64,000 nt of DNA from Gemmatimonadota bacterium (GTDB taxonomy: Bacteria > Gemmatimonadota > Gemmatimonadetes > Gemmatimonadales > GWC2-71-9). Below are positions 26,336-34,598 of the stretch, piece after piece. Location of the stretch: the NCBI GenBank assembly GCA_016713785.1, contig JADJOM010000003.1:682001-746000 (forward strand), given 5' to 3'. Positions within the stretch are counted from its first letter, which is position 1; each line of letters starts with the position of its first letter. The position numbers and the translations under genes were made by a program. The notes under the pieces are model-generated. The model worked only from the letters and a program-made list of their open reading frames with translations, did not search any database and was not told the origin of the DNA.

Positions 26336-27478
26336 ATGCCTCCCATCGCGCGCCTGGGCCCCACGGCCCTCCTGCTCCTGCTGTCCCTCGCAGGCGTACT
26401 CCCGTCGGCCGCCCAGGTGCGTGCCCGGGCTCTCGGCATCGCGCCCGGGATCTTCGCGCCGGGGCCCCTGAACGCCATCACCGACGTGCCCGGCGTGCGC
26501 GTGGGCCAGGTCACGATCGATGACGGCGACTCGGTCCGCACCGGCCTCACGGCCATCTTCCCGCACGAGGGAAATCCCTACCTCGCGCGGGTGCCGGCGG
26601 CCATCCACGTCGGCAACGGCTTCGGCAAGCTGCTGGGCATGACGCAGGTGCGCGAACTCGGCGAACTCGAGTCGCCCATCCTGCTCACCTGCACCCTCTG
26701 CGTCTGGCGCGCTGCGGATGCCATGGTGGGGTGGATGCTGGAACAGCCCGGGATGGCGTCGGTGCAGTCGCTCAACGCGGTCGTCGGCGAGACCAACGAC
26801 GGCGGCCTCAACGCCATCCGGAGCCGGCCCGTCACCTCGGCGCAGGTGCGTGCCGCCCTGGAGGCCGCCGGCACCGGGCCCGTCCTCGAGGGGAGCGTCG
26901 GGGCGGGACGGGGCACGGTCGCGTTCGGCTGGAAGGGTGGGATCGGCACCGCGTCCCGGGCCCTGCCGGCTTCGCTCGGCGGATGGAAGGTCGGGGTGCT
27001 GGTGCAGACCAACTTCGGCGGGGTGCTGCAGGTGCTGGGTGCCCCGGTCGGGAAGGAGCTTGGCCGGTACGCCTTCCGGGGGCAGGTGGAGGACTCGGCG
27101 GGGGATGGCTCGATCATGATCGTCGTGGCCACCGATGCGCCGGTGCTGGCCCAGAGCCTGGAGCGTCTCGCCGCCCGCGCCATCATGGGGCTGGCTCGGA
27201 CCGGCTCGAGCGCGGCCAACGGCTCGGGCGACTACGTCATCGCCTTCTCCACCCACCCCGGGATGCGCCGGCCCTTCCGCGACCGCCGGCCCGCGACGGC
27301 GGAGCTGCAGAACGATGAACTCTCCCCCCTCTTCCAGGCGGTGGTCGAGGCCACCGAGGAGGCGATCTACAACTCCCTGACCATGGCCACCCGGGTGGAG
27401 AGTCGGGGCGGCGCCGTGGACCCGCTCCCCCTGGACCGCCTCCGCGCCGTGCTGCAGAAGTACGGCATCGGGCGGTGA
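26336..27478 (+). CDS. Secreted P1-family (DmpA/BapA-like) aminopeptidase
   Basis: A 380-residue N-terminal-nucleophile peptidase. A signal peptide ends near PSAAQ (about 27). The P1 block LNAITDVPGVRVGQVTI follows, then NAVVGETNDGGLN and FGWKGGIGTASR. The predicted autocleavage site is Gly258-Ser259 in AGDGSIMIVVATDAP, making Ser259 the nucleophile. Related enzymes release N-terminal D-amino acids, beta-alanine or L-residues. ATG at 26336 is four bases after recQ. TATTCT ending 6 nt upstream of the ATG suggests a possible leaderless promoter. Confidence 0.9.
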   Translation: MPPIARLGPTALLLLLSLAGVLPSAAQVRARALGIAPGIFAPGPLNAITDVPGVRVGQVTIDDGDSVRTGLTAIFPHEGNPYLARVPAAIHVGNGFGKLLGMTQVRELGELESPILLTCTLCVWRAADAMVGWMLEQPGMASVQSLNAVVGETNDGGLNAIRSRPVTSAQVRAALEAAGTGPVLEGSVGAGRGTVAFGWKGGIGTASRALPASLGGWKVGVLVQTNFGGVLQVLGAPVGKELGRYAFRGQVEDSAGDGSIMIVVATDAPVLAQSLERLAARAIMGLARTGSSAANGSGDYVIAFSTHPGMRRPFRDRRPATAELQNDELSPLFQAVVEATEEAIYNSLTMATRVESRGGAVDPLPLDRLRAVLQKYGIGR

Positions 27479-27482
27479 GGCC

Positions 27483-28646
27483 TCAGCCCGCCAGGGCGAT
27501 CCGGTACACCCGGCCGCTGGCCATCACCACGTACACCTCGCCGTCGGCATCCTCGCCGAACGACACCACGTTGTCGTTGATCACGGGCGGGCTGAGCGGG
27601 GCGTACTCGGTGGTGACGACGCCGTTGAGCAGCCGGAGCGGCCGGATGACGCCGGTGCAGTAGTCGCCGTAGAAGTAGGTGCCGCGAAGGGCCGGGTACT
27701 TCCTGCCGCGGTAGACATAGCCACCGGTCACCGAGCAGGCGGGTCCGTGGGCGTAGTCGAGGATCGGCGGCACCAGGCCCGCCGTTGGGCACCCGACCGC
27801 CGGCTGGAAGCAATGCGTCCCCTCCAGGAACTCCCACCCGAAGTTGTTGCCTCCGACAACCGGCCCGGGCAGGTAGTCGATCTCCTCCCAGTAGTCCTCG
27901 CCCACGTCGCCGATCCACAGGTCGCCGGTCCGTCGGTCAAAGCTCCAGCGCCAGGGATTCCGCAGCCCGAGCTGCCAGATCTCCTCCCGCCACCCCGCCC
28001 GGCCCACGTAGGGATTGTCCGCCGGGACGGCGTACGGGTCCCCGCCATCAACGTCGAGCCGCAGCATCTTGCCCAGCAGCGAGCCGCTGTCCTGCGGCGT
28101 CACCGGGATCGTTTCCAGTGGCGCCCCGTCACCGAGCCCGACATACAGCATCCCATCGGGACCAAAGGCGATCGTGCCGCCGTAATACACGGTGGCGGTG
28201 TCCTGCGCCTGCGAAAGGATCACGCGGCGGCTGGCGGGGTCCGCATGGTCAAAGCTGGCGTCGGCGAGGTACTCAGCCAGCTGGCTGTCACCGTTGAGGT
28301 CGGTGTGGTAGACGTAGAAGCGGCGGTTCTGCGGGTAGTCCGGGTGGAAGGCGATGCTGTAGAGCCCGTACTCGCCGCTGGCGGGAGCGACCAGGCTGGT
28401 CAGGTTGAGGAAGGCCGAGTCCTGTCGCACCCCGTCCTTCCGGAGCAGCACCCGGCCCCCCCGCTCCACGATCATCATCCGGGACGGGTCGCCCGGGGGG
28501 GCGGTCAGGAAGAGTGAGAAGTCGAAGCCGCTGTCCACCGGTACCAGGGTGAGGCCGGCGGGGCCCCCGGCGGGGCTGGTGGAATCACCGCAGGCGGCCA
28601 GGGCCAGCGCAGCGCCCACGGCGCCGATCCGGAGGAGGTGTCGCAT
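27483..28646 (-). CDS. PQQ-dependent sugar dehydrogenase-like lipoprotein (HHIP/sorbosone-dehydrogenase fold)
   Basis: A 387-residue six-bladed beta-propeller lipoprotein; the lipobox is LAAC with Cys19. Family blocks GLYSIAFHPDYPQNRRFYVYHTD, GSLLGKMLRLDVDGG, LRNPWRWSFDRRTGDLWIGDVG and YWEEIDYL are present. The usual NHNGG block that supplies the catalytic His is replaced by VYYGG (Tyr154-Tyr155), so dehydrogenase activity is doubtful. Start ATG is at 28646 with GGAGGAGG upstream. It is convergent with the P1 gene and divergent from the acyl-CoA dehydrogenase gene. Confidence 0.85.
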   Translation of the reverse strand: MRHLLRIGAVGAALALAACGDSTSPAGGPAGLTLVPVDSGFDFSLFLTAPPGDPSRMMIVERGGRVLLRKDGVRQDSAFLNLTSLVAPASGEYGLYSIAFHPDYPQNRRFYVYHTDLNGDSQLAEYLADASFDHADPASRRVILSQAQDTATVYYGGTIAFGPDGMLYVGLGDGAPLETIPVTPQDSGSLLGKMLRLDVDGGDPYAVPADNPYVGRAGWREEIWQLGLRNPWRWSFDRRTGDLWIGDVGEDYWEEIDYLPGPVVGGNNFGWEFLEGTHCFQPAVGCPTAGLVPPILDYAHGPACSVTGGYVYRGRKYPALRGTYFYGDYCTGVIRPLRLLNGVVTTEYAPLSPPVINDNVVSFGEDADGEVYVVMASGRVYRIALAG

Positions 28647-28673
28647 GATGGACCCGGGGGCAGGAGGTGCATA

Positions 28674-28713
28674 AAGATAAGAGGTGAGCCATCCGGGTGG
28701 GCCGGATTATATT
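28674..28713. promoter_or_regulatory. AT-rich divergent promoter region
   Basis: Between divergent genes, ATTATATT at 28706-28713 gives TATATT on the plus strand (28708-28713) and a perfect TATAAT on the minus strand (28711-28706). A second minus-strand candidate, TATCTT, lies at 28679-28674. Neither strand has a convincing -35 at the ideal distance. Confidence 0.45.
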
Positions 28714-28751
28714 GTCGCCGGTTTCCCTTGCCCCCCCAGCCGAGCCAGGTC

Positions 28752-29969
28752 ATGGATCTCTCCCTGTACTTCTCCGAGCAGCACCACCAGGTGCGCGACA
28801 TGGTCCGCGATTTCGGCCGGACCCACGTCGCGCCCGTCGCGCGTGAGCTCGACCGGACCTCCACCTTTCCGTGGGAGAACATCAAGCGGATGGGGGAGCT
28901 CGGCCTCCTCGGGGTGCCCTGGTCGGAGGAGCTGGGCGGGGCGGGCATGGACCAGCTCTCCTACTATATCACGATCCATGAACTGGCCAAGGTCGATGCC
29001 AGCCACGCCCTGACGATTTCCGCGCATACCAACCTGGGGACCTCCCCGATCGTCGACTTCGGCACGGCGGAGCAGAAGCGGCGGTACGTGCCGTTGCTCG
29101 CCTCCGGCACCGTCCTGGGCGGCTTCGGGCTGACCGAGCCGGGCGCCGGCAGCGATGCCGGAGGCACCGCCACCACCGCGGTGGACAAGGGCGACCACTA
29201 CCTCCTCAACGGCGCCAAGGTGTTCATCACCCACGCCGGCGTGGGCGAGATCTTCGTCGCCACCGCGCGCACCGAGCCGGGCAAGGGGAACAAGGGCATC
29301 ACCAGCTTCATCCTGACCAAGGAAACCTGCGACCTGGAGCAGTGCCGGGCCCTCGGCGTCGGGCATGCGCCGGACCTGCCGCGCGTCCGCGGCTTCCGCG
29401 CCGGCAAGAAGGAAGACAAGATGGGCTGGCGCGCCAGCGACACCCGCGAGCTGGTGTTCGAGGACGCCATCGTCCCCAAGGAGAACATCCTCGGGACCCC
29501 GGGACAGGGCTTCATCAACTTCCTCAAGACCCTCGATGCCGGCCGCATCGGCATCGCCGCGCTGTCCCTCGGCATCGCCGAGGGGGCCTACGAGGAGGCG
29601 CTGCGCTACGCCGGCGTGCGGAAACAGTTCGGGCAGGCCATCGGGAGCTTCCAGGGGGTGCATTTTCAGCTGGCGGACATGGCCCTGGAGATCGAGGCCG
29701 GCACCCACCTGCTGTACCACGCCGCGTGGCTCAAGCAGAACGGCAAGCCGTTCAAGAAGGAGGCTGCCATGGCCAAGCTCTTCTGCTCGGAGCTGGCCAT
29801 GCGGGTCACCACCAAGGCCGTCCAGGTCTTCGGCGGGTACGGCTACACCACCGAGTATCCAGTGGAGCGGATGATGCGGGACGCAAAGGTCTGCGAGATC
29901 GGGGAGGGGACCAGCGAGATCCAGCGGATCGTCATTGCCCGGCACATCCTGGGAGATATCGTCCGGTAG
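28752..29969 (+). CDS. Acyl-CoA dehydrogenase
   Basis: A 405-residue FAD-dependent acyl-CoA dehydrogenase for the first step of beta-oxidation or branched-chain degradation. Signatures are FGLTEPGAGSDAGG, the flavin-binding LNGAKVFITHAGVGE, RKQFGQAIGSFQ and the C-terminal VFGGYGYTTEYPVERMMRDAK. The catalytic Glu lies in GEGTSEIQR, the position used by short- and medium-chain enzymes. Length is normal. ATG at 28752 is set by the family N terminus. It may supply enoyl-CoA to the operon at 12.6-24.9 kb, but they are not co-transcribed. Confidence 0.94.
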   Translation: MDLSLYFSEQHHQVRDMVRDFGRTHVAPVARELDRTSTFPWENIKRMGELGLLGVPWSEELGGAGMDQLSYYITIHELAKVDASHALTISAHTNLGTSPIVDFGTAEQKRRYVPLLASGTVLGGFGLTEPGAGSDAGGTATTAVDKGDHYLLNGAKVFITHAGVGEIFVATARTEPGKGNKGITSFILTKETCDLEQCRALGVGHAPDLPRVRGFRAGKKEDKMGWRASDTRELVFEDAIVPKENILGTPGQGFINFLKTLDAGRIGIAALSLGIAEGAYEEALRYAGVRKQFGQAIGSFQGVHFQLADMALEIEAGTHLLYHAAWLKQNGKPFKKEAAMAKLFCSELAMRVTTKAVQVFGGYGYTTEYPVERMMRDAKVCEIGEGTSEIQRIVIARHILGDIVR

Positions 29970-29993
29970 GGACGGGGTTCGGGAGCGCTCCCT

Positions 29994-30032
29994 CCGCCCG
30001 GCCGGGACTCCCGCGCCGGGCGGTCGGTTTTC
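29994..30032 (+). terminator. Terminator after the acyl-CoA dehydrogenase gene
   Basis: CCGCCCGGC (29994-30002) pairs with GCCGGGCGG (30015-30023), with an inner CGGG/CCCG stem, and is followed by TCGGTTTTCC. The stem is about 13 bp with one bulge. Confidence 0.75.
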
Positions 30033-30041
30033 CGGACCCAG

Positions 30042-30070
30042 TTGCTCTAACCCAAGGCCATTCTTATCTT
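30042..30070 (+). promoter_or_regulatory. Sigma-70-type promoter upstream of RNase E/G
   Basis: TTGCTC (30042-30047), a 17-bp spacer and TATCTT (30065-30070). It follows directly on the terminator. The nearest downstream gene is rng, nearly 380 bp away, implying a long leader. Confidence 0.65.
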
Positions 30071-30455
30071 TAGCCCATGCCATCGACATGGCTGGGCTTG
30101 GTGTGCTTCGCGACCACCCTCCTGCTCTCCTCGGGCAGGGGGTGGCGCACGGCCCGGCGGCAACTTGCGGGGCAGGCCCCGGCAGGGGATGTCCCGCAGC
30201 AGGTCCATACCGCGGTACGGTCCTTCGAGCCGGAGGCGCCTGCGACGCGCCGGCGGCCCGTCTCGGTCCGTCCCGCCAGTTCCCCCTCATCTCCATCTAC
30301 CTCCCGCCTGGTCGGAGTGCCGGCCACGGGGCGGTGCCTCCCGACGGACCGGTTCGCCGGCCGCCGGGGCCGCCGCACATCAACGACAGCCGGGGGGCCG
30401 GGGCGCGCGCAGCTGCCGCCGCTGCTCCCGTCCCGCCCGGTCGAGGCTCGAACGC
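30071..30455 (+). other. Long untranslated leader of the RNase E/G gene
   Basis: About 380 bp between a good promoter and the GTG of rng. Frames across it (for example from ATG 30077) are rich in Pro/Arg/Ser without domain features and run into rng out of frame, so no gene is called. The region is GC-rich and able to fold. By analogy, E. coli rne has a leader of about 360 nt through which the enzyme controls its own mRNA; a similar role here is an inference. Confidence 0.45.
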
Positions 30456-32111
30456 GTGAAGCGCGAAATCCTGATCAATGGAAGCCAGCGGGAAACCCGC
30501 GTGGCAATCCTCGAGGACGACCGACTGGTCGAACTGCTGGTGGACCGCCCGGATCATCGCCGCATCGTCGGCGACATCTATCTTGGCCGGGTGGAAGCCG
30601 TCCTGCCTGGGATCCAGGCCGCCTTCGTTGACATCGGGCTGGAAAAATCCGCCTTCCTCCACGCCTCCGACCTCCTCGAACCCGAGGAGGACGAGGAGCC
30701 CGGTTCGGAGGAGGGGGATGATGCGTTCGAGGAGGCCGAGGCCGCCGCGAACGGCGAGGCGGCCGAGGGCGGGGAAGAGGACGGCCGCCGCGGGCGCCGT
30801 GGCCGCCGCAACGGCGACGGGGGGGGCAATGAGCCGCGGCAGCGGGAGGTCCGCTCCCGGCGCCAGCTCCCCGACATCTCCGACCTGCTGAAGAAGGGCC
30901 AGACCCTCCTCGTCCAGGTCACCAAGGAGCCCATCAGCACCAAGGGCTGCCGGGTCACCGCGCAGATCTCCCTGGCCGGGCGCTTCCTCGTCTACATGCC
31001 CTATGCCTCCAAGGTGGGCGTGAGCCGCAAGATCGAGAGCAAGGAGCTCCGCGCCCGGTTGCGCGAGATGGTCTCCAGCATGCTCTCCGAGGACGCCGGC
31101 GGCATGATCGTGCGGACCGTGGCGGAGGATGTCACCGAGGACTCCTTCCGCCGCGAGGTCGAGAGCCTCCTCAACATCTGGCGCAAGATCAACAAGAAGA
31201 AGACCTTCGTGCGCGCCCCGGCCCTGGTGCAGCGGGAGACCTCGCTGACCCGGGGCATCATCCGCGACCTCTTCAGCGCCAAGGTCGACGCCCTGCACGT
31301 CGACTCCAAGGAGCTCTTCAACGAGATCGAGAACTACCTGAAGGGGGTGGACCCCGAGCTCATGAGCCGGGTGAACCTCTACGCCGAGACCGTGCCGCTG
31401 TTCGACAAGTTCGACATCGAGAACGAGATCCGGGACCTCTTCAAGGCGCGCTGCGACCTCCCGACCGGCGGGTACATCATCATCCAGCCCACCGAGGCGC
31501 TGGTCTCGATCGACGTCAATACCGGGCGCTACACCGGCAAGCGGGACCCGGAAAAGACCATCCTCAAGACCAATCTCGAGGCGTCCCGCGAGATCGCCCG
31601 GCAGATCCGCCTGCGCGACATCGGCGGCATCATCGTCTGCGACTTCATCGACATGGAGACCCGGGCCAACCGGGAACGGGTGCTGCAGGAGCTGCGGGCG
31701 CACCTGGGCCGCGATCGCGCCCGCACCAAGGCCTTCGCGGTCTCCGAACTCGGCCTGATCGAGATGACCCGCCAGCGGGTCCGGCCCTCGCTGTGGCACT
31801 CGATGACCTCCGAGTGCCCGGACTGCGGCGGCACCGGGCGCGTCTTCACCCCCGAGGTGGTGGCCCGGCGCCTGGAACGGTCGCTCAAGCGGGCCGGCCG
31901 GGAGCGCCGCGAGCGCCAGATGGCCATCCGGCTGCACCCGGAGGTAGCGCTCTACCTCCTCGAGGAGGAGCCGCGGCTCATCCACACCCTGGGCAAGCTG
32001 ACCGGGCTCGAGCTGGAGCTCCGGGATGACCCCATGATGCGGGTGGACGAGTTCCGCCTGATGAGCCGCCCGGCCGGCCGGGACGTCACCGACATCTACG
32101 CGGTGGCCTAG
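30456..32111 (+). CDS. rng: Ribonuclease E/G family protein
   Basis: A 551-residue endoribonuclease for rRNA and mRNA processing. An S1 RNA-binding domain starts at about 30 (GDIYLGRVEAVLPGIQAAFVD) and is interrupted by an acidic/basic low-complexity insert (about 75-140). The catalytic core has the magnesium-binding region SIDVNTGRYTGK and GGIIVCDFIDME with the conserved aspartates. The zinc-link CPDCGGTGR pattern (near 450) provides the CPxC site. It lacks the long C-terminal scaffold of E. coli RNase E, so it is RNase G-like in size. GTG at 30456 has GAGG upstream. Confidence 0.93.
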   Translation: MKREILINGSQRETRVAILEDDRLVELLVDRPDHRRIVGDIYLGRVEAVLPGIQAAFVDIGLEKSAFLHASDLLEPEEDEEPGSEEGDDAFEEAEAAANGEAAEGGEEDGRRGRRGRRNGDGGGNEPRQREVRSRRQLPDISDLLKKGQTLLVQVTKEPISTKGCRVTAQISLAGRFLVYMPYASKVGVSRKIESKELRARLREMVSSMLSEDAGGMIVRTVAEDVTEDSFRREVESLLNIWRKINKKKTFVRAPALVQRETSLTRGIIRDLFSAKVDALHVDSKELFNEIENYLKGVDPELMSRVNLYAETVPLFDKFDIENEIRDLFKARCDLPTGGYIIIQPTEALVSIDVNTGRYTGKRDPEKTILKTNLEASREIARQIRLRDIGGIIVCDFIDMETRANRERVLQELRAHLGRDRARTKAFAVSELGLIEMTRQRVRPSLWHSMTSECPDCGGTGRVFTPEVVARRLERSLKRAGRERRERQMAIRLHPEVALYLLEEEPRLIHTLGKLTGLELELRDDPMMRVDEFRLMSRPAGRDVTDIYAVA

Positions 32112-32134
32112 GGCACGCTCCCGGGGAGCGCCCC

Positions 32135-32163
32135 TTGCCCAAACCCCAACCCACGCCTATACT
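32135..32163 (+). promoter_or_regulatory. Sigma-70 promoter of rplU-rpmA
   Basis: TTGCCC (32135-32140), a 17-bp spacer and TATACT (32158-32163), giving a leader of about 32 nt before rplU. Confidence 0.75.
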
Positions 32164-32201
32164 TCCGGGCTCTTGTAACCGGTCTTCAGCACGAGTCCGC
32201 C

Positions 32202-32519
32202 ATGTACGCGATTTTCCGCGCCGCCGGGAAGCAATTCCGGGCCGAAAAAGGAATGACCCTCGAGCTCCCGCTGATGGACGACGCGGAGCCCGGGGCCACC
32301 GTGACCTTCGACGAGGTGCTCCTCGCCTCCGACGGCACGACGGTCAAGGCAGGGGCCCCGCTCGTCAAGGGCGCCAAGGTCACCGCCGAGATCATCGGGC
32401 TCGCCAAGGGTCCCAAGATCTACGTCTTCAAGTTCAAGCGCCGGAAGAACTACCGCCGCAAGACCGGCCACCGGCAGAAGTACACGGCCGTCCGCATCAC
32501 CGACGTCAAGGTCGGGTGA
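32202..32519 (+). CDS. rplU: Ribosomal protein bL21
   Basis: 105 residues, normal length for bL21. The N-terminal MYAIFRAAGKQFRAEKG and C-terminal KFKRRKNYRRKTGHRQKYT blocks are diagnostic. It is transcribed from the promoter at 32135 and followed after seven bases by rpmA, the near-universal rplU-rpmA pairing. Confidence 0.98.
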   Translation: MYAIFRAAGKQFRAEKGMTLELPLMDDAEPGATVTFDEVLLASDGTTVKAGAPLVKGAKVTAEIIGLAKGPKIYVFKFKRRKNYRRKTGHRQKYTAVRITDVKVG

Positions 32520-32526
32520 GGATCCC

Positions 32527-32799
32527 ATGGCTCACAAGAAGGGTGTCGGCTCCAGCCGCAACGGCCGCGATTCCAATCCGCAGTACCTCGGCGTCAAGCA
32601 CTACGGCGGCGAGCGGGTGGTCGCGGGCAACATCATCGTGACCCAGCGCGGGACCCGGTTCCATCCCGGCAAGAACGTGGGGCTCGGCAACGACCACACG
32701 CTCTTTGCCCTGGTCGATGGCATCGTCAAGTTCGAGCACAAGGACAAGAAGCGGATGAAGATCTCGGTCTATCCGGCCGCCGCGTCCGCCGCCAGCTGA
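32527..32799 (+). CDS. rpmA: Ribosomal protein bL27
   Basis: 90 residues with the typical MAHKKGVGSSRNGRDSN start, whose flexible tail reaches the peptidyl-transferase centre. There is no N-terminal extension needing cleavage as found in Firmicutes. A terminator follows at 32820. Confidence 0.98.
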   Translation: MAHKKGVGSSRNGRDSNPQYLGVKHYGGERVVAGNIIVTQRGTRFHPGKNVGLGNDHTLFALVDGIVKFEHKDKKRMKISVYPAAASAAS

Positions 32800-32819
32800 G
32801 TCCCTGCCGCGGTTGCCCC

Positions 32820-32852
32820 AGGGGTCGGGTCCTCCCGGACCTGACCCCTTTG
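32820..32852 (+). terminator. Terminator after rpmA
   Basis: A 13-bp stem (32820-32832 with 32837-32849, including one G-U pair) around a TCCC loop, followed by a short TTT run. It ends the ribosomal protein unit. Confidence 0.75.
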
Positions 32853-32917
32853 TGCATCCTGAAACCGAGCCTCGCCCCACCGCGTCAGGTGGGCCGAACC
32901 ACACGCCGGGGGACCGC

Positions 32918-33259
32918 ATGGCAGGGATCTTCGATCGGCTGAACCAGGAACTTGAGAGCTTCGGGAAGAAGGCCCAGCAGGCGCTGGATGGCGGCAAGCT
33001 GCAGCTGGAGCGCTTCCGGCTCCTGCGCGAGCGCGATGAGGCCGCCCGGCGGCTCGGCTACCTGATCCACCGCCGCGAGCGCGGCATGAGCGTCGACCAG
33101 CTGGAGCTGGATGCCTGGCTGCAGCGGATCGACGGCCACGATGTGGCGATCGCGCGGGTCGAGCGCGAAATGGCCGCCACCCGGGGCGAGTCCGTCTCGG
33201 TGAGCGAGACCCCCCCGCCGTCCACGGCCCAGACCGGCGAGGCCGAGATCCTCAAATGA
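32918..33259 (+). CDS. Small helical cytoplasmic protein, unknown function
   Basis: 113 residues, soluble, almost fully helical with a high charge content (FDRLNQELESFGKKAQQALD and LQLERFRLLRERDEAARRLG), suggesting a coiled coil. The C-terminal 25 residues are Ser/Thr/Pro-rich and probably disordered. The ATG at 32918 is chosen for its GGGGGA site upstream. No family is recognised. It lies between the rpmA terminator and a convergent hairpin, so it forms its own unit. Confidence 0.7.
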   Translation: MAGIFDRLNQELESFGKKAQQALDGGKLQLERFRLLRERDEAARRLGYLIHRRERGMSVDQLELDAWLQRIDGHDVAIARVEREMAATRGESVSVSETPPPSTAQTGEAEILK

Positions 33260-33261
33260 CA

Positions 33262-33288
33262 ACGGGCGGGCCCGCAAGGCCCGCCCGT
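33262..33288. terminator. Hairpin between convergent genes
   Basis: A perfect 11-bp stem (33262-33272 with 33278-33288) with loop CGCAA lies between the plus-strand gene ending at 33259 and the minus-strand gene ending at 33312. Neither side has a good T-tract, so it could act weakly in both directions. Confidence 0.5.
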
Positions 33289-33311
33289 CGTGCGTTGCCC
33301 CGCGGGTCCCG

Positions 33312-34598
33312 TCAGTAGCTCGGCGGCAGGGTCCGGTAGCGGTCCCGCAGCTCGGTCATGCGGCTGGTGAGCGGCATCTCGGCGCCCTGGATCAGGACCA
33401 GCTCGACCCCCGTGCTGAACTCGAAGGGATCCCCGCTCCACACCACCACGTCGGCCACCTTCCCCGCGGCCAGCGACCCGTAGTGGTCCTCCAGCCCGAA
33501 CGCCTGCGCCGGCGCCAGGGTTACCGCCGCCAGTGCGTCGTCCCACGCCATGCCGTTCCGTACCGCATGCCCCGCCTCGAACCGCAGGTTCATCTGGCCA
33601 CCGGCATCCTGGCCCGAGAGGATCACGCTGACCCCGGCGGCGCGGAGCAGCGCCGCGTTGTCCGAGCGGGCCCGCAGGCCGTCGAAGGAGGGGATGTTGT
33701 CGCGGGAGTCGAGGACCACCGGCACCCGGGCGGCGGCCAGCAGCGGAGCCACCCGCCAGGCCTCCGTCCCTTCCCGGATGACCAGCCGGAGGCGGAATTC
33801 CTGCGCCAGCCGCACCGCGTTCTCGATGTCGCCCTGGCGCCGCGCCCGCACGTACAGGGGGAGCGTGCCGTCGAGCACGGGGTAGAGCGCCTCGAGGTCC
33901 GCGGCCGGGGCGGCGAGCGGCCGGATCCTGTTCTGGCTCCAGTCGGCCGGCCGGCGCCGCAGCTCCGCGGCATCGGTCAGGAGGCTGCGGAGCCGGGCCA
34001 GCGCTCCGGCGCGGCTGCCACCACCCGCCCCGCGGCTCTGGTCGCTCAGGTCGGCCACCATCGCGGCGGGGGAGCGGATCAGCATCTCGCCGGCAGCGGC
34101 GCCGCGGAGGCGGAGGATCACCGCCTGGCCCGCGACGAGCCCATCCGTGGGCATCACCACCACGCCCGTGACCCCGCCCATGCGGGCCACGGGGATGGCC
34201 ACCGCGTCGGCGTCGACAGCCGCGAGGACGTTGAAGCTCGCGCTGACGTCACCGGTGTGCTCGGCGTCGGTGGTCCCCCCGATGGCGGCATACTCCTCGT
34301 CCTTCTCCTCCGCCAGCGCCCGGCCCACGCCGAGGCCGATCGCCCCCTGCGCATGGAAGAAGCCCGGGGTCACCACCTTGCCGCGGCCGTCGATGCGCCG
34401 GGCGTCGGCGGGCACCGGAACCCCGGCGCCGACGGCGACGATGCGCCCGTCGCGGATCACCAGGGTGCCATGCTCGATCCTGGGCCCGGTCACCGGGTAG
34501 ACCGTCGCGTCGGTGATGGCCACCGCCTGACCGGCGGCCGGTGCCGTGGCGGCGAACAGGGCGGCCAGCGCCGCATGGGTACCGCGCCGCCGGCTCAT
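33312..34598 (-). CDS. Amidohydrolase-like protein lacking the HxH metal site
   Basis: A 428-residue exported protein (signal peptide to about AAGQA, residue 25) with an amidohydrolase fold: an N-terminal beta-domain with VVTPGF at 76-81 and the C-terminal GSLAAGKVADVVVWSGDPFEF return of the urease-like composite domain. Where an active enzyme has D-T-H-S-H, this has H-A-Q-G-A (Gln84 and Ala86 replace the two ligands). The later metal-site His residues of its neighbour are also not evident. ATG at 34598 overlaps the stop of the intact upstream amidohydrolase. It is probably a non-catalytic partner. Confidence 0.82.
   Translation of the reverse strand: MSRRRGTHAALAALFAATAPAAGQAVAITDATVYPVTGPRIEHGTLVIRDGRIVAVGAGVPVPADARRIDGRGKVVTPGFFHAQGAIGLGVGRALAEEKDEEYAAIGGTTDAEHTGDVSASFNVLAAVDADAVAIPVARMGGVTGVVVMPTDGLVAGQAVILRLRGAAAGEMLIRSPAAMVADLSDQSRGAGGGSRAGALARLRSLLTDAAELRRRPADWSQNRIRPLAAPAADLEALYPVLDGTLPLYVRARRQGDIENAVRLAQEFRLRLVIREGTEAWRVAPLLAAARVPVVLDSRDNIPSFDGLRARSDNAALLRAAGVSVILSGQDAGGQMNLRFEAGHAVRNGMAWDDALAAVTLAPAQAFGLEDHYGSLAAGKVADVVVWSGDPFEFSTGVELVLIQGAEMPLTSRMTELRDRYRTLPPSY

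Noticed and set aside
30077..30631. A frame starting with a signal-like stretch upstream of RNase E/G
   Set aside because: After the first 20 residues it becomes Pro/Arg/Ser-rich and runs into the rng gene out of frame. Treated as leader RNA.
32111..32134. Hairpin after RNase E/G as a terminator
   Set aside because: The stem (CGCTCC/GGAGCG) is short and runs straight into the rplU -35 with no T-tract.
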